Positions 14,394-23,323 of a stretch of DNA of 64,000 bases are shown here, piece after piece (the first letter of the stretch is position 1; every line of letters starts with the position of its first letter). Below the pieces are notes generated by a model, which was not told where the DNA came from, searched no databases, and saw nothing but the letters and a program-made list of their open reading frames with translations. The translations under genes were made by a program, and so were the position numbers. Origin of the DNA: Bacillota bacterium (GTDB taxonomy: Bacteria; Bacillota; Clostridia; Acetivibrionales; Acetivibrionaceae); contig JAEWSG010000240.1 of NCBI GenBank assembly GCA_023398495.1, positions 1-64,000 on the forward strand, written 5' to 3'.

Positions 14394-15845
14394 TTAATTT
14401 GAATTCATTTCATCAAGTATTTCCCTGACAACTTCCCTTTCATCAAAGTGGATGGTTTTATCATTTAGCATAATATATGTCTCATGGCCTTTTCCTGCGA
14501 GTACTATTATATCCTTTGGCTGGGCATTTTTGATTGCATATTTTATAGCTTCCCTGCGGTCTACAATTGTTATATATGCAGAATTTGTCTTTATAATACC
14601 TGCTTCTATGTCTTTGATTATTTCTACAGGCTCTTCCGTCCTAGGATTATCCGAAGTTATTATGGTAAAATCCGCAAGCTTCCCTGATATTTCTCCCATA
14701 ATCGGCCTCTTTGTTTTATCACGATCTCCACCGCATCCAAATAAACTTATCACTCTTGCCGGTGCATAGCCTTTTACTGTTGTAAGAATATTTTCGAGAC
14801 TGTCAGGAGAATGTGCATAATCAATAATTACTGTATAATCGGTCCCTGTCTGTACCACTTCGGCCCTTCCTGGTACTGTAACATTCTTTAAGCCCTTCTT
14901 TATATATTCAAAGGGTATTCCCATCAGTGCACAACTTCCAATAGCACCAAGTGCATTATACACACTAAATCTTCCAGGTATATTGACCGTGATATCACCT
15001 GTAAACCATGGCGAAACAACTTTGAATTCTACACTGTCAGGATGCTTTACTACATCTGTTGCTTTTATATCTGCATTGTTATCAATAGCAAATGTAAATA
15101 CTTCACACTCCGCATTTTCGACAACCTGCCTTCCATATTCACTATCTACATTAATAAGTCCCTTTTTACACATCCTGAACAACTTAATTTTTGCAGCCAA
15201 ATAGTTTTCAAAGGTTTTATGAAAATCAAGATGATCTCTTGAAAGGTTTGTAAATACCCCGATATCAAACTCCGAACAGCTGACCCTGTGAAGCTCAAGT
15301 GCATGAGAAGACACTTCCATCACAACGCTGTCAACCTGTTTTTCAACCATTTCACCAAAAAGTTCCTGAAGATCATAACTTTCAGGGGTTGTTCTGTCTG
15401 TAGGCAGTACTTCATCACCTATCTTGTTGGATATTGTTCCGATAAGCCCGGTTTTCTGCCCATAAGCCTCAAGTACTGACTTTATCATATATGTTGTTGT
15501 TGTCTTACCCTTTGTACCGGTTACCCCAACAAGATTGAATTTTCCGGAGGGATGAGCGTGAAACTTGTCGGCAACGTTGGCCAGTGCATATCTTGTATCT
15601 TTAACCTTTATTACCGTTATACCCTCAGGAACTTCAACTTCTCTTTGGACAATTAAAGCCCTGGTACCGTTTTCAATAGCTTGAGGAATAAACTTATGTC
15701 CATCAGCCTTGAACCCTTCTACACATACAAAGAGCGATCCGCTTCTCGTTTTTCTAGAATCATATGCTATGTTACTAATTTCCAGATTTAAATCACCTGT
15801 TACATCAATTATTTCCAAATCCTTTATCAATTCTTTAAGAAACAT
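14394..15845 (-). CDS. murE: MurE, meso-diaminopimelate ligase
   Basis: 483 aa. Adds the third stem-peptide residue to UDP-MurNAc-L-Ala-D-Glu. P-loop GVTGTKGKTTTT (about 107-118), TTPESYDLQ, VMEVSSHALELHRV, and near residue 405 the DNPRTEEP motif, whose DNPR form marks specificity for meso-diaminopimelate rather than lysine. GKGHETY follows near the C-terminus. A spacer of 320 bp with a long hairpin separates it from spoVD upstream. Confidence 0.97.
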   Translation of the reverse strand: MFLKELIKDLEIIDVTGDLNLEISNIAYDSRKTRSGSLFVCVEGFKADGHKFIPQAIENGTRALIVQREVEVPEGITVIKVKDTRYALANVADKFHAHPSGKFNLVGVTGTKGKTTTTYMIKSVLEAYGQKTGLIGTISNKIGDEVLPTDRTTPESYDLQELFGEMVEKQVDSVVMEVSSHALELHRVSCSEFDIGVFTNLSRDHLDFHKTFENYLAAKIKLFRMCKKGLINVDSEYGRQVVENAECEVFTFAIDNNADIKATDVVKHPDSVEFKVVSPWFTGDITVNIPGRFSVYNALGAIGSCALMGIPFEYIKKGLKNVTVPGRAEVVQTGTDYTVIIDYAHSPDSLENILTTVKGYAPARVISLFGCGGDRDKTKRPIMGEISGKLADFTIITSDNPRTEEPVEIIKDIEAGIIKTNSAYITIVDRREAIKYAIKNAQPKDIIVLAGKGHETYIMLNDKTIHFDEREVVREILDEMNSN

Positions 15846-15984
15846 ATTAATTTCTTCCTCCCATCACACCAGCAGCTTTATCAAATCTATTAATAATCAA
15901 AAAACAACTTACTTCACTCGTATAGTGAAAAGACCATCAAATTTTTTCATAATCCCAAACAGTAGCTTAATTCTTTGTCAGACC

Positions 15985-16092
15985 TAGTATAGTGTTTCTC
16001 AAATATTTACTCAATGAAAATCCTACGAACTTGTTGAATCGTCAAGATTCTCGGATTTTCCTTTTGCATAGGTAATTTGAGAACACACTACT
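15985..16092. repeat. Long imperfect hairpin in the spoVD-murE spacer
   Basis: TCTCAAAT (15997-16004) pairs with ATTTGAGA (16074-16081), extended outward by TAGTATAGTGTT against ACACACTACTA with one bulge. Inside, GAAAATCC pairs with GGATTTTC and CTTG with CAAG, so nearly the whole 108 nt folds back. It lies inside the predicted dcw transcript, between the spoVD stop and the murE start. It may be a small MITE-like insertion or an RNA processing or attenuation site. The remainder of 15846-16165 holds nothing else I can name. Confidence 0.6.
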
Positions 16093-16112
16093 AGTGCTTT
16101 TGAACATAATCC
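16091..16112 (+). repeat. Dispersed repeat D, copy 1
   Basis: CTAGTGCTTTTGAACATAAT here recurs in inverted orientation at 59925-59946 as CTAGTGCTTTTGAACGTAAT (minus strand there). Both copies adjoin hairpins in spacers, suggesting the end of a short mobile or structural repeat. Confidence 0.5.
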
Positions 16113-16165
16113 ACTTCCTCTATCTGTGGCCCGAACACTTTAGAAATTAATTCTGTTACGAGGCA

Positions 16166-18337
16166 CTAATCGGTATCAAGATATCTGAAATCCACTTCTA
16201 CAACAGTCCCCTCTGGAACTTCCTTCTCCGGTTCAAAGCTCTGGGTCATTGCATTACCTATCCCGTTGATTTTTATGTTTAAGCCTGCATTATTAAGAGC
16301 CTGAGTTGCCTCATCAACAGTCTTCTTCGTCAAATCCGGCACCTTAACCATTTTTTCTTGCTCAGGAGTATTTGTATATACAATAATTACAGAATTTTTG
16401 GCTATACTTGCACCTGCTTTCGGGGTCTGCTGCTTAACAACTGCATCATTACCTTTATTATCGCCTTCAATTTTCCATTCAAGTCCTTTTTCTTTAAGAA
16501 CTTTTTTAGCTTCTTCCACTGACTTATCCCTTACATCAGGAACATAAACTTCTTCTGCTAGCATTTCCAGATCTTTTTCATTGTATCTTCTTTCAACTCC
16601 AAGGTAATTCAATGTATCTTCAACTATTTTTCCGGCAACAGGAGCGGCAATAACTCCACCATAGTAAGTTCCTCCGCTTGGATTATCCAATGCTATAAGA
16701 ACACAGATCACAGGATTGTCAGCCGGGGCAATTGCTGAAAATGATGCTACATATACACCATTAACCTTGGTTTCAGATGTACCGGTCTTACCTGCTACTC
16801 TGTACCCCTTAACATAGGCATTCTTTCCTGTACCTTCAGATACAACGCCTTCAAGTACTTCCCTTAAAGTCTCTGAGGTACTTTTTGATATAACATTCCT
16901 GACAACTTCCGGTTCAAACTTCTGCACAACATTACCGTTTTCATCGGTAAGTTCCTTTACAATCCTCGGCTTCATAAGTTTCCCGCCATTTGCAATTGCA
17001 CCATATGCAGTTACAAGCTGTATTGGTGTTATCTGAAAACGCTGCCCGAAAGACGCGACCGCCATATCAATTTCTGTAGGTTTTGCATGAAATATACTTT
17101 GCATTTCCCCCGGAAGACCAATTCCGGTCTTGTCATAAAACCCAAAGGCCTTTATATACTTGTAGAATGTATCAACTCCCATACTCTGTGCCACTTTAAC
17201 AAAGGCAGGGTTACAGGAATTATATACTGCTTTCCAGAAGGGTTCAACACCATGAGCATTTGGTTTCCAGCAGTTTATATTGTGCCCCGATACGTTTATA
17301 GTATGGTCACTCGTCATTGTATCGGGAGTTACAACCCCTTCTTCAAAACCTGCTGCTGTTGTAATTGCCTTGAACGTGGATCCAGGCTCGTATGTATCCA
17401 TAACACACTTATTTCTCCATACGGTTTCGCTAAGTATCCTTACATCATCAGTGGTAGTTCCCTTCCATGTGATTGGATCCACGCCTGAGGGTGCAGCCCA
17501 GGGACTATTTAAGTCAAAATCAGGTTTTGATACCATTGCCAGGATATCACCGTTTCTTGGATCTAAAACTATTGCCGTGGCACCATTTAATACCTTGTTA
17601 TCTTCAATAGCCTTATCTAATGCGTTAGCAGCAAAGTATTGTATGTTTTCATCAATTGTCAGCACCACATTCAATCCATCTTTAGGATCAATACGTTTTT
17701 CCTCTGAAAAAGGTACATACCGTCCACTTGCATCCGTTTCACTCAAGATCTTACCTGGAACGCCTTTAAGGTACTTTTCCATTATTATTTCTATACCGGT
17801 AAGTCCCTGATTGTCTGCTCCTGTAAAACCAACTACATGTGACGCCAGATTGTTTTCCGGATAGAACCGTTTTGTGTCTTCATCTATATATATTCCAGCT
17901 ATTTCCTCATCTTTTTTCCATTTTCGAACCTCATTGCCAACCTCTTTTTCAACCTTCTTTTTAACAACTTCATAGCTTGAATTTCTTGTAATCCTTTTTA
18001 GCACATCTTCTTTTTTAAGATCCAGAAATTGTGCAAGCTTTTCTGCAATTTCTTCCTGTTTATTTACCTGTAATTTTTTTATTTCCTGTGGATTGGCAAC
18101 TATCCTCTCAACACTGGCACTTATTGCCAGAACTTTCATATTCCTGTCCAGAATAGTACCACGTTTTGGAGTTATTTCCCTGTCACGGTTTTGCTGCTCA
18201 AACGCTTTTCTTTGGTAAAATTCACCGTCTTTAATCTGAATCCATCCCACCCTGACCGTCAATGCAGCCATAAGCGTTGAAAATGACAACATGAGAAATA
18301 TTAGTCTTTTCTTCATTGCTATACCAGGACCCGCCAC
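16166..18337 (-). CDS. spoVD: SpoVD/PBP2-type transpeptidase with PASTA domains
   Basis: 723-aa class B penicillin-binding protein that crosslinks peptidoglycan, partner of the SEDS protein in this cluster. One N-terminal TM (about 9-30), dimerisation/pedestal domain, transpeptidase with acyl-Ser motif GSTFK (around residue 320), SCN (NSCNPAF) and KTG (AGKTGTSE). Two C-terminal PASTA domains follow, starting at VPDVRDKSVEEAK and VPDLTKKTVDEAT. I choose GTG 18337, 4 nt after GGAGGG; a TTG at 18358 lies upstream of that site and an internal ATG (residue 8) lacks one. The FtsI versus SpoVD role is inferred from the PASTA domains and clostridial synteny. Confidence 0.93.
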   Translation of the reverse strand: MAGPGIAMKKRLIFLMLSFSTLMAALTVRVGWIQIKDGEFYQRKAFEQQNRDREITPKRGTILDRNMKVLAISASVERIVANPQEIKKLQVNKQEEIAEKLAQFLDLKKEDVLKRITRNSSYEVVKKKVEKEVGNEVRKWKKDEEIAGIYIDEDTKRFYPENNLASHVVGFTGADNQGLTGIEIIMEKYLKGVPGKILSETDASGRYVPFSEEKRIDPKDGLNVVLTIDENIQYFAANALDKAIEDNKVLNGATAIVLDPRNGDILAMVSKPDFDLNSPWAAPSGVDPITWKGTTTDDVRILSETVWRNKCVMDTYEPGSTFKAITTAAGFEEGVVTPDTMTSDHTINVSGHNINCWKPNAHGVEPFWKAVYNSCNPAFVKVAQSMGVDTFYKYIKAFGFYDKTGIGLPGEMQSIFHAKPTEIDMAVASFGQRFQITPIQLVTAYGAIANGGKLMKPRIVKELTDENGNVVQKFEPEVVRNVISKSTSETLREVLEGVVSEGTGKNAYVKGYRVAGKTGTSETKVNGVYVASFSAIAPADNPVICVLIALDNPSGGTYYGGVIAAPVAGKIVEDTLNYLGVERRYNEKDLEMLAEEVYVPDVRDKSVEEAKKVLKEKGLEWKIEGDNKGNDAVVKQQTPKAGASIAKNSVIIVYTNTPEQEKMVKVPDLTKKTVDEATQALNNAGLNIKINGIGNAMTQSFEPEKEVPEGTVVEVDFRYLDTD

Positions 18338-18356
18338 ACTATTCCCTCCAAAATAC

Positions 18357-18465
18357 AATCTATATTGAACGCGATAAAGATTTTACATCGCACTTCAATT
18401 TCCTTGATTTATTATCGCGAAAATTCAATTTGTCCTTATAAAATCATTTTCACGATTTGTATAGA
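18357..18465. repeat. Dispersed structured repeat B, copy 1
   Basis: Starts TATTGAACGCGATAAAGATT and matches 30535-30645 over about 100 bp. Two stems are conserved: ATTGAACGCGAT against ATCGC-containing ATCGCACTTCAAT, and ATCGCGAAAAT against ATTTTCACGAT, with sequence changes in the second stem that largely keep pairing in copy 2. It lies in the 423-bp spacer between ftsL and spoVD. Beyond it, 18466-18781 contains only AT-rich sequence with no gene I can support. Confidence 0.7.
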
Positions 18466-18781
18466 ATATAAAACACCTGATCATAAACATACTGCGCCAT
18501 AATTCTAATATAATAACCCGGTCTTTGCTTCAAGGAATAACTTGGTAATTACCAGCACTTGAAACTAAACTCTTGCTTTATTTTAAAATTAAGACGCAGT
18601 CATAACAAACAATCATTTAAACCATTCTTCTAAATGTTTGCTTTTTAGAAGAAACAGATGATATGTTTATCTCAGCAGAACTTATTACTCTGATTACAGC
18701 TTCCGCTGTGATAAGTTAAAATTAACAGTTTGTTCTCTATCAGCAATGTATTTTAAATTTTTATCAACTCGAGTATTAACT

Positions 18782-19273
18782 CTAGTAAAGAAACCTTGTC
18801 AGCTCATCAACCTTACTTAATAGAGCATCAAAAAAATTCTCGCCATTTTTGCCTTCGTCATTAATCTCACTTGAAGCAGTAATAAAATCACTTTTTGGCA
18901 CACTTACATATGTAAACTGGTATTTGTCTGGTTGTTGCATTCCCAGATTTTCCTCTGCAATTTGCTGAACTTTTTGTAGATCAAGTTCACTTTCTATTTT
19001 AACCATAAGCCGTGTATTTTCGTTTTTTATTTCTTTATATTCGTTCATCCTTGTGTTTATCTTATAGTTCAAATCCGTTATCAAAGCATATCTGTACATA
19101 ACCAACCCACATAAGGAGAATACCAGCAAAAAAGCAAATACAACTTTCACTTTTACCTTATTGTTAACCCTTCGCTTTTTCTTTTCGCTAAGGACTTTAT
19201 TTTCCTCATAGACGTCGTATTCAAGTTTTCTTGCTGCTGTACCATGTATATAACTTTTATCTGTTTTTATCAT
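18782..19273 (-). CDS. ftsL: FtsL-like division protein
   Basis: 163-aa bitopic membrane protein: basic cytoplasmic tail (residues 1-43, EKKKRRVNNKVKVK), one TM (about 44-62, VVFAFLLVFSLCGLVMYRYA), then a coiled coil (about 70-110) containing NENTRLMVKIE and the FtsL-like LGMQQPDKYQ. FtsL links FtsB/DivIC and the septal FtsW-FtsI synthase. The position between rsmH and the class B PBP is diagnostic. It is longer than usual at the C-terminus, with an extra approximately 40 residues. The spacer to rsmH upstream is unusually long (656 bp) and full of a repeat tract. Confidence 0.88.
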   Translation of the reverse strand: MIKTDKSYIHGTAARKLEYDVYEENKVLSEKKKRRVNNKVKVKVVFAFLLVFSLCGLVMYRYALITDLNYKINTRMNEYKEIKNENTRLMVKIESELDLQKVQQIAEENLGMQQPDKYQFTYVSVPKSDFITASSEINDEGKNGENFFDALLSKVDELTRFLY

Positions 19274-19459
19274 ATGTATTCACCTCATATGCAATTTATT
19301 ACGTTATACTCCAAGAAATACGCTTCACAAAAAACAGACAATAAATCCGGGGGTCAGCCCTAAGGCATACTCCCGGAATTAATCTCATATAATCTGATAT
19401 TGCAATGAGCCCTACCAGATTCAGGTGCTTGCATCTTATAGCAAGCACAAAAAACTTTC

Positions 19460-19905
19460 ATTTCACCTTTTTCTTTTGTAAGTATAACCTTTTCTTTTGT
19501 TTGATTTTTCTTTTGTGTAAGTATTTTTCTTTTTCTTCTGTAAGTATTTTTCTTCTTCTGTAAGTATCTTTCTTCTTTCTTCTTTTGTAATTAAACTTCT
19601 CTTTTCTTTTGTAAATGATTTTCCTTAACACTTTTTCTTTTGTAGTTAAAAACTTTTTTGCTTTTTCTTTTGTAAGTAAATAATTTTCTTTTTTTCTTTA
19701 GTAGTTTCAGTTGTTCTTTGATTTTCTTTTGTAATTAAACTATTATTGCTTTATTACTTTTTCTTTTGTGTGCTTCAATTTTTATCTTTAGTATGCTTGG
19801 CAATTAAGCAAAAATTTCATTCTGAGCCATTCCATGTTGCATTTTTCTTTTGTACTTTTTTTATCCTTTGTGTTTAAACATTTTATCTTTTGTTTGTTTA
19901 TTTAA
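19460..19905. repeat. Degenerate TTCTTTTGTA repeat tract (rsmH-ftsL spacer)
   Basis: At least 13 copies of TTCTTTTGTA or one-base variants lie on the plus strand, beginning near 19471, 19492, 19508, 19533, 19553, 19580, 19604, 19635, 19665, 19694, 19724, 19761 and 19845. Spacing is 16-37 bp for most (29-31 bp in the middle). Several copies continue AAGTA or AATTAAAC. In the dcw transcript (minus strand) each unit reads UACAAAAGAA, giving a purine-rich A-tract leader. No reading frame crosses it in either direction. 19274-19459 holds only ordinary spacer. Confidence 0.9.
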
Positions 19906-19929
19906 ACCCAGAAAACAAATCCAGGTTTT

Positions 19930-20871
19930 TTACAGTTTTCTAAGCACTCTGAGTTTGGCACTTCTAGCCCTCGGATTAACTTCGAGTTCCTCCGGCGAGG
20001 GTAAAACAGGCTTCCTGTGTACTGACTCTGCCATTTTCTTTTTGCCGCAAACACATATCGGAAACGTGCTCGGGCAGGTACACGGATTTATGCATTTATT
20101 AAACTCATTCTTTACTATCCTGTCTTCAAGTGAGTGAAATGTAATAATACAAAATCTCCCTTCAGGTTTTAAGAGGCTTACACCATCTTCTATAACCTTA
20201 CTAAGAATCCCAAGTTCATCATTAACAGCTATCCTCAATGCCTGAAAGGTTCGTTTTGCCGGATGAGGCCCTTCTCTTCTTGCAGAACTCGGTATAGCAG
20301 CCTTTATTATCTCAACCAGTTCACCTGTTGTCTCAATTCTTTTTTCATTTCTTTTGATGACAATAAACTCTGCAATCCTAGCTGCCCAATTCTCTTCTCC
20401 GAATTCCCGGATTATTTTTTTAATTTCGTCTTTGCTGTATTCATTTACAATGGTCTCAGCTGAAAACTTCTGCCTTCTGTCCATCCTCATATCGAGCGGA
20501 GCATCTTTATTGTAACTAAATCCTCTTTCAGCTTCATCCAACTGATGGGAAGAAACCCCTAAATCCAGCAAGATTCCATCCACAGCTTCAATTTTATTTT
20601 CATAGCATACACTTTTGATGTTAACAAAGTTTGTGTTTTCAAAAATCAGTACACCCTTACCTTTTTGGGCTTCCAACCGTTTTTTTGAAGTTTCCAGTGC
20701 AAATCCATCCTGATCCAGGCCTACCAATGTACCCTTTTCACCTAAGTGCTTGTATATCCCTGAAGAATGTCCAGCACCTCCAAGTGTTCCATCAACGTAT
20801 ATACCATCAGGCTTTATATTGAGATTATCAATACACTCATCAAACAGTACTGGCTTATGCTCAAACTCCAT
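19930..20871 (-). CDS. rsmH: RsmH, 16S rRNA m4C1402 methyltransferase
   Basis: 313 aa. SAM-dependent N4-methylation of C1402 of 16S rRNA. Signatures: HKPVLFDECI, SAM-binding YVDGTLGGAGHS (about 25-36), GILLDLGVSSHQLD, ERGFSYNKDAPLDMRMD, ANRTF-like HPAKRTFQALRIAVN and CIITFHSLEDRIVK. Length is normal. It follows mraZ by 38 bp. Its stop is the upstream edge of the long repeat spacer. Confidence 0.97.
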   Translation of the reverse strand: MEFEHKPVLFDECIDNLNIKPDGIYVDGTLGGAGHSSGIYKHLGEKGTLVGLDQDGFALETSKKRLEAQKGKGVLIFENTNFVNIKSVCYENKIEAVDGILLDLGVSSHQLDEAERGFSYNKDAPLDMRMDRRQKFSAETIVNEYSKDEIKKIIREFGEENWAARIAEFIVIKRNEKRIETTGELVEIIKAAIPSSARREGPHPAKRTFQALRIAVNDELGILSKVIEDGVSLLKPEGRFCIITFHSLEDRIVKNEFNKCINPCTCPSTFPICVCGKKKMAESVHRKPVLPSPEELEVNPRARSAKLRVLRKL

Positions 20872-20909
20872 TAAAACATATCAACTCCCAAAGTATCGAC
20901 TGTGTTGCA

Positions 20910-21341
20910 CTAAATTCCAAGCATTGCCATTTTTTCAGCAATATTGTCTGCACTCATATTTTCATCGCCAGAGTAGTTTTCCCATTTTGCCTTGTCCCAT
21001 ATTTCAACTCTGGTTGACACCCCAATAACATAAATGTCTTTATCCAATCCCGCATATTCCCTCAAATTTTGGGGTAATAATATTCTTCCCTGCTTGTCCA
21101 CTTCACATTCAGCAGCTCCTGCAAAGAAAAATCTGACAAATGCTCTAACATCCTTATCGGTGAACGGAAGTGATTTCAATTTTGTTTCAAGGTTTCCCCA
21201 TTCTTCAGCTGAATACGCAAACAGACAGTTATCAAGACCTTTGGTCACGATAAACTTCTCGCCAAGACCATCTCTAAACTTAGACGGTACAATGACACGG
21301 CCTTTCGCATCTACTGAATGCTGGTATTCACCATAAAACAA
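20910..21341 (-). CDS. mraZ: MraZ transcriptional regulator
   Basis: 143 aa with two SpoVT/AbrB-like DNA-binding folds: residues about 5-47 (YQHSVDAKGRVIVPSKFRD) and about 77-120 (CEVDKQGRILLPQNLREYAGL), each with the DxxGR[IV].[VL]P motif. MraZ binds short direct repeats ahead of its own operon and adjusts dcw expression. Such repeats are present immediately upstream at 21371-21397. First gene of the cluster. Confidence 0.97.
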   Translation of the reverse strand: MFYGEYQHSVDAKGRVIVPSKFRDGLGEKFIVTKGLDNCLFAYSAEEWGNLETKLKSLPFTDKDVRAFVRFFFAGAAECEVDKQGRILLPQNLREYAGLDKDIYVIGVSTRVEIWDKAKWENYSGDENMSADNIAEKMAMLGI

Positions 21342-21369
21342 CTATTTCACCTCACATTTTGGTACCATC

Positions 21370-21398
21370 CACCACTTCGCACCACTTTTCACCACTTC
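21370..21398 (-). promoter_or_regulatory. MraZ box: three 10-bp direct repeats
   Basis: On the minus strand AAGTGGTG occurs three times at exact 10-bp spacing (plus-strand ACCACTT at 21371, 21381 and 21391), followed by a partial fourth TGGT. This is the architecture known for MraZ operators. It lies just downstream of the predicted transcription start (about 21399), a position fit for repression. Confidence 0.85.
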
Positions 21399-21405
21399 TA
21401 ATTAA

Positions 21406-21434
21406 ATTTTAGTCCAAATCAGTGCAATAATCAA
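21406..21434 (-). promoter_or_regulatory. Promoter of the dcw cluster (mraZp)
   Basis: Minus strand: TTGATT (21434-21429), 17-bp spacer, TAAAAT (21411-21406). It places the start at about 21399, right before the MraZ box. Confidence 0.7.
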
Positions 21435-21626
21435 GACTTATTTTAAATTTCCTTTATAAAAAATAAAAAGATAGGACGGTAGTCCTACCTTTTCAAGCTT
21501 ATTTGATGTTTTTTTATTTTTTGCCAATTATAGGTTTGCAAAAAAATTGTTTTTCATTTTTCAAACGCTTCTTGCGTGCATTTAATAAATGTGAAGAAAA
21601 ATAATATACATCACCGCTTCTAATTA

Positions 21627-22763
21627 TTAATCAGAAGAATTGAATATTTCCTTCTTTCTTCTCATCGATATACTCAAGATTATTCCAACAGCAATGAAAT
21701 TGGTCAGCATGTAGCTTCCACCCGAACTGACAAAGGGCAAAGGAATACCTGTAACAGGAAATACACCAATACTCATACCTATGTTTTCCATAGCATGGAA
21801 TGCCCATACAGATGAAATACCGATAACAACAAACGAACCATATGAATCTCTTGCCTGTCTGGCAATATATATACATCTTATTAGAATAAAACAAATCAAG
21901 AGTACAATAATTAGTGCACCAATAAATCCCAGTTCTTCACCAACAACTGAAAAAATAAAATCTGATTCACTGACCGGTACACTTCCATTCTGTGTCTGTA
22001 TACCTCTATAAAGCCCTTTACCGTATATCTGACCTGATCCGACTGCCAGCTTTGATCTAATAACATTAAACCCCGCACCCAAAGGATCAAGCTCAGGATT
22101 TAAAAAGACCTTTATTCTATCTCTCCTCTTATCATTGAGGACAAAAAACCATAAAAAAGGTGTCGATAAAAGAAATAAGCTTAAAAGTGCTATGAGATAC
22201 TTATAAGCTATACCACAGATAAAAACCAATACAAAAAATGCGAAAACAAACACAAGCGCTGTTCCAAAGTCCTTCTGGGCGACAATCAGTCCCATAGGTA
22301 TTGCTGAATATAATAAAAACTTAAATATATTGACTTTTCTGTTTTTCTGGTCATCGTATATTCTTTCCAGAAACACTGCTGCAACCAAAACGTATGAAAT
22401 CTTTGCAAGCTCTGAAGGTTGAAATGTAATAAACCCTAAATCAATCCTATTTCTACTTCCAAGATCTTCTCCTGTACCAATGAAAGGCACCGCTATCAAA
22501 AGCCCCGTTGTAACAATATAAAAAAATATTCCTAAAGTTCTAAAGTCCTTATAATCTATACAACTTATTACAATGGCCATAACTATTCCAACTACAAATG
22601 TGCCTACATGGACAATAACCATTTTTCTGGCACTAGGCAGATAATTAACCGCACTACTGACAACAAACGCACCAATAACGCCCAAAATAACTATAGCAAA
22701 AAACAAAATATAATCAAATTTCTTAAAAAAATTAAAATCTTTGGTTTTTTCCACAAAGTACAT
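21627..22763 (-). CDS. rodA: RodA-type SEDS glycosyltransferase
   Basis: 378-aa polytopic membrane protein, second SEDS protein of the window, upstream of and separate from the dcw promoter. Motifs: GSRNRIDLGFITFQPSELAK (about 117-136), AQKDFGTALVF, AVGSGQIYGKGL and VTGIPLPFVSSGGS near the end, the RodA-like signature. The ATG at 22763 is preceded by GGAGGTGAG; longer in-frame readings lack this. It presumably works in cell elongation with a class B PBP, perhaps the one at 51545 or another outside the window. Confidence 0.92.
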   Translation of the reverse strand: MYFVEKTKDFNFFKKFDYILFFAIVILGVIGAFVVSSAVNYLPSARKMVIVHVGTFVVGIVMAIVISCIDYKDFRTLGIFFYIVTTGLLIAVPFIGTGEDLGSRNRIDLGFITFQPSELAKISYVLVAAVFLERIYDDQKNRKVNIFKFLLYSAIPMGLIVAQKDFGTALVFVFAFFVLVFICGIAYKYLIALLSLFLLSTPFLWFFVLNDKRRDRIKVFLNPELDPLGAGFNVIRSKLAVGSGQIYGKGLYRGIQTQNGSVPVSESDFIFSVVGEELGFIGALIIVLLICFILIRCIYIARQARDSYGSFVVIGISSVWAFHAMENIGMSIGVFPVTGIPLPFVSSGGSYMLTNFIAVGIILSISMRRKKEIFNSSD

Positions 22764-22966
22764 AAGCTCACCTCCAATATAAGAGTGTCCTTCTAAAAAG
22801 TTTGTTCGGATGCACAAGCCAATTAAAAACTACTGCCAAACAAGCATATAAGCTAAGTTTTAGCAGTAGTTCATAACTATTATTTTAATACTATTATATT
22901 TTTGTGCATATGTAATGTCAATGCAACTCCATTATTTAACACTATAAATATGTCCTAGAGTCGTAG

Positions 22967-23146
22967 CTATCTTTCAATCAAAATATCCTGAGCTTCTCTT
23001 TCCTTCCTGTTCAAAACATCGTTATAGTACTCTACTATCAAGGTGTCTAACTCGACGCTGGTCTTATAAATCTTGTTGTAATCATCATTATTGTCTATCA
23101 TGGAATTAAGCTCATATTGCAACTCCTGAATCTTTTGTATATTCAT
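22967..23146 (-). CDS. Spo0E-like aspartyl-phosphate phosphatase
   Basis: 59-aa protein with two predicted helices and the Spo0E-family core SVELDTLIVEYY (SxELDxLIxxY) in the second helix. Members remove phosphate from Spo0A-P and so restrain entry into sporulation. ATG 23146 is preferred (GGTG 6 nt upstream) to one 15 bp earlier. It stands alone between lgt and rodA, 178 bp after the lgt stop, so it probably has its own promoter in that AT-rich gap. Confidence 0.8.
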   Translation of the reverse strand: MNIQKIQELQYELNSMIDNNDDYNKIYKTSVELDTLIVEYYNDVLNRKEREAQDILIER

Positions 23147-23323
23147 TTTTCGCACCGCCATTATCTTTAGTAAAATCTTCTCGAATACTTGTGTCTTGTT
23201 TTAGCAAAAACATTTATATTTTGTCCTTATATTATAAGAAATTACTAATTATTCGTCAAGAAACTATGAAAAATGTAATATAATTGTAATGAAGTGCAAA
23301 ATGAACAATATTACAGTTTTATA

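Noticed and set aside
19460..19905. CRISPR array
   Set aside because: The repeat unit is only about 10 bp, degenerate and variably spaced, with no unique spacers and no cas genes.
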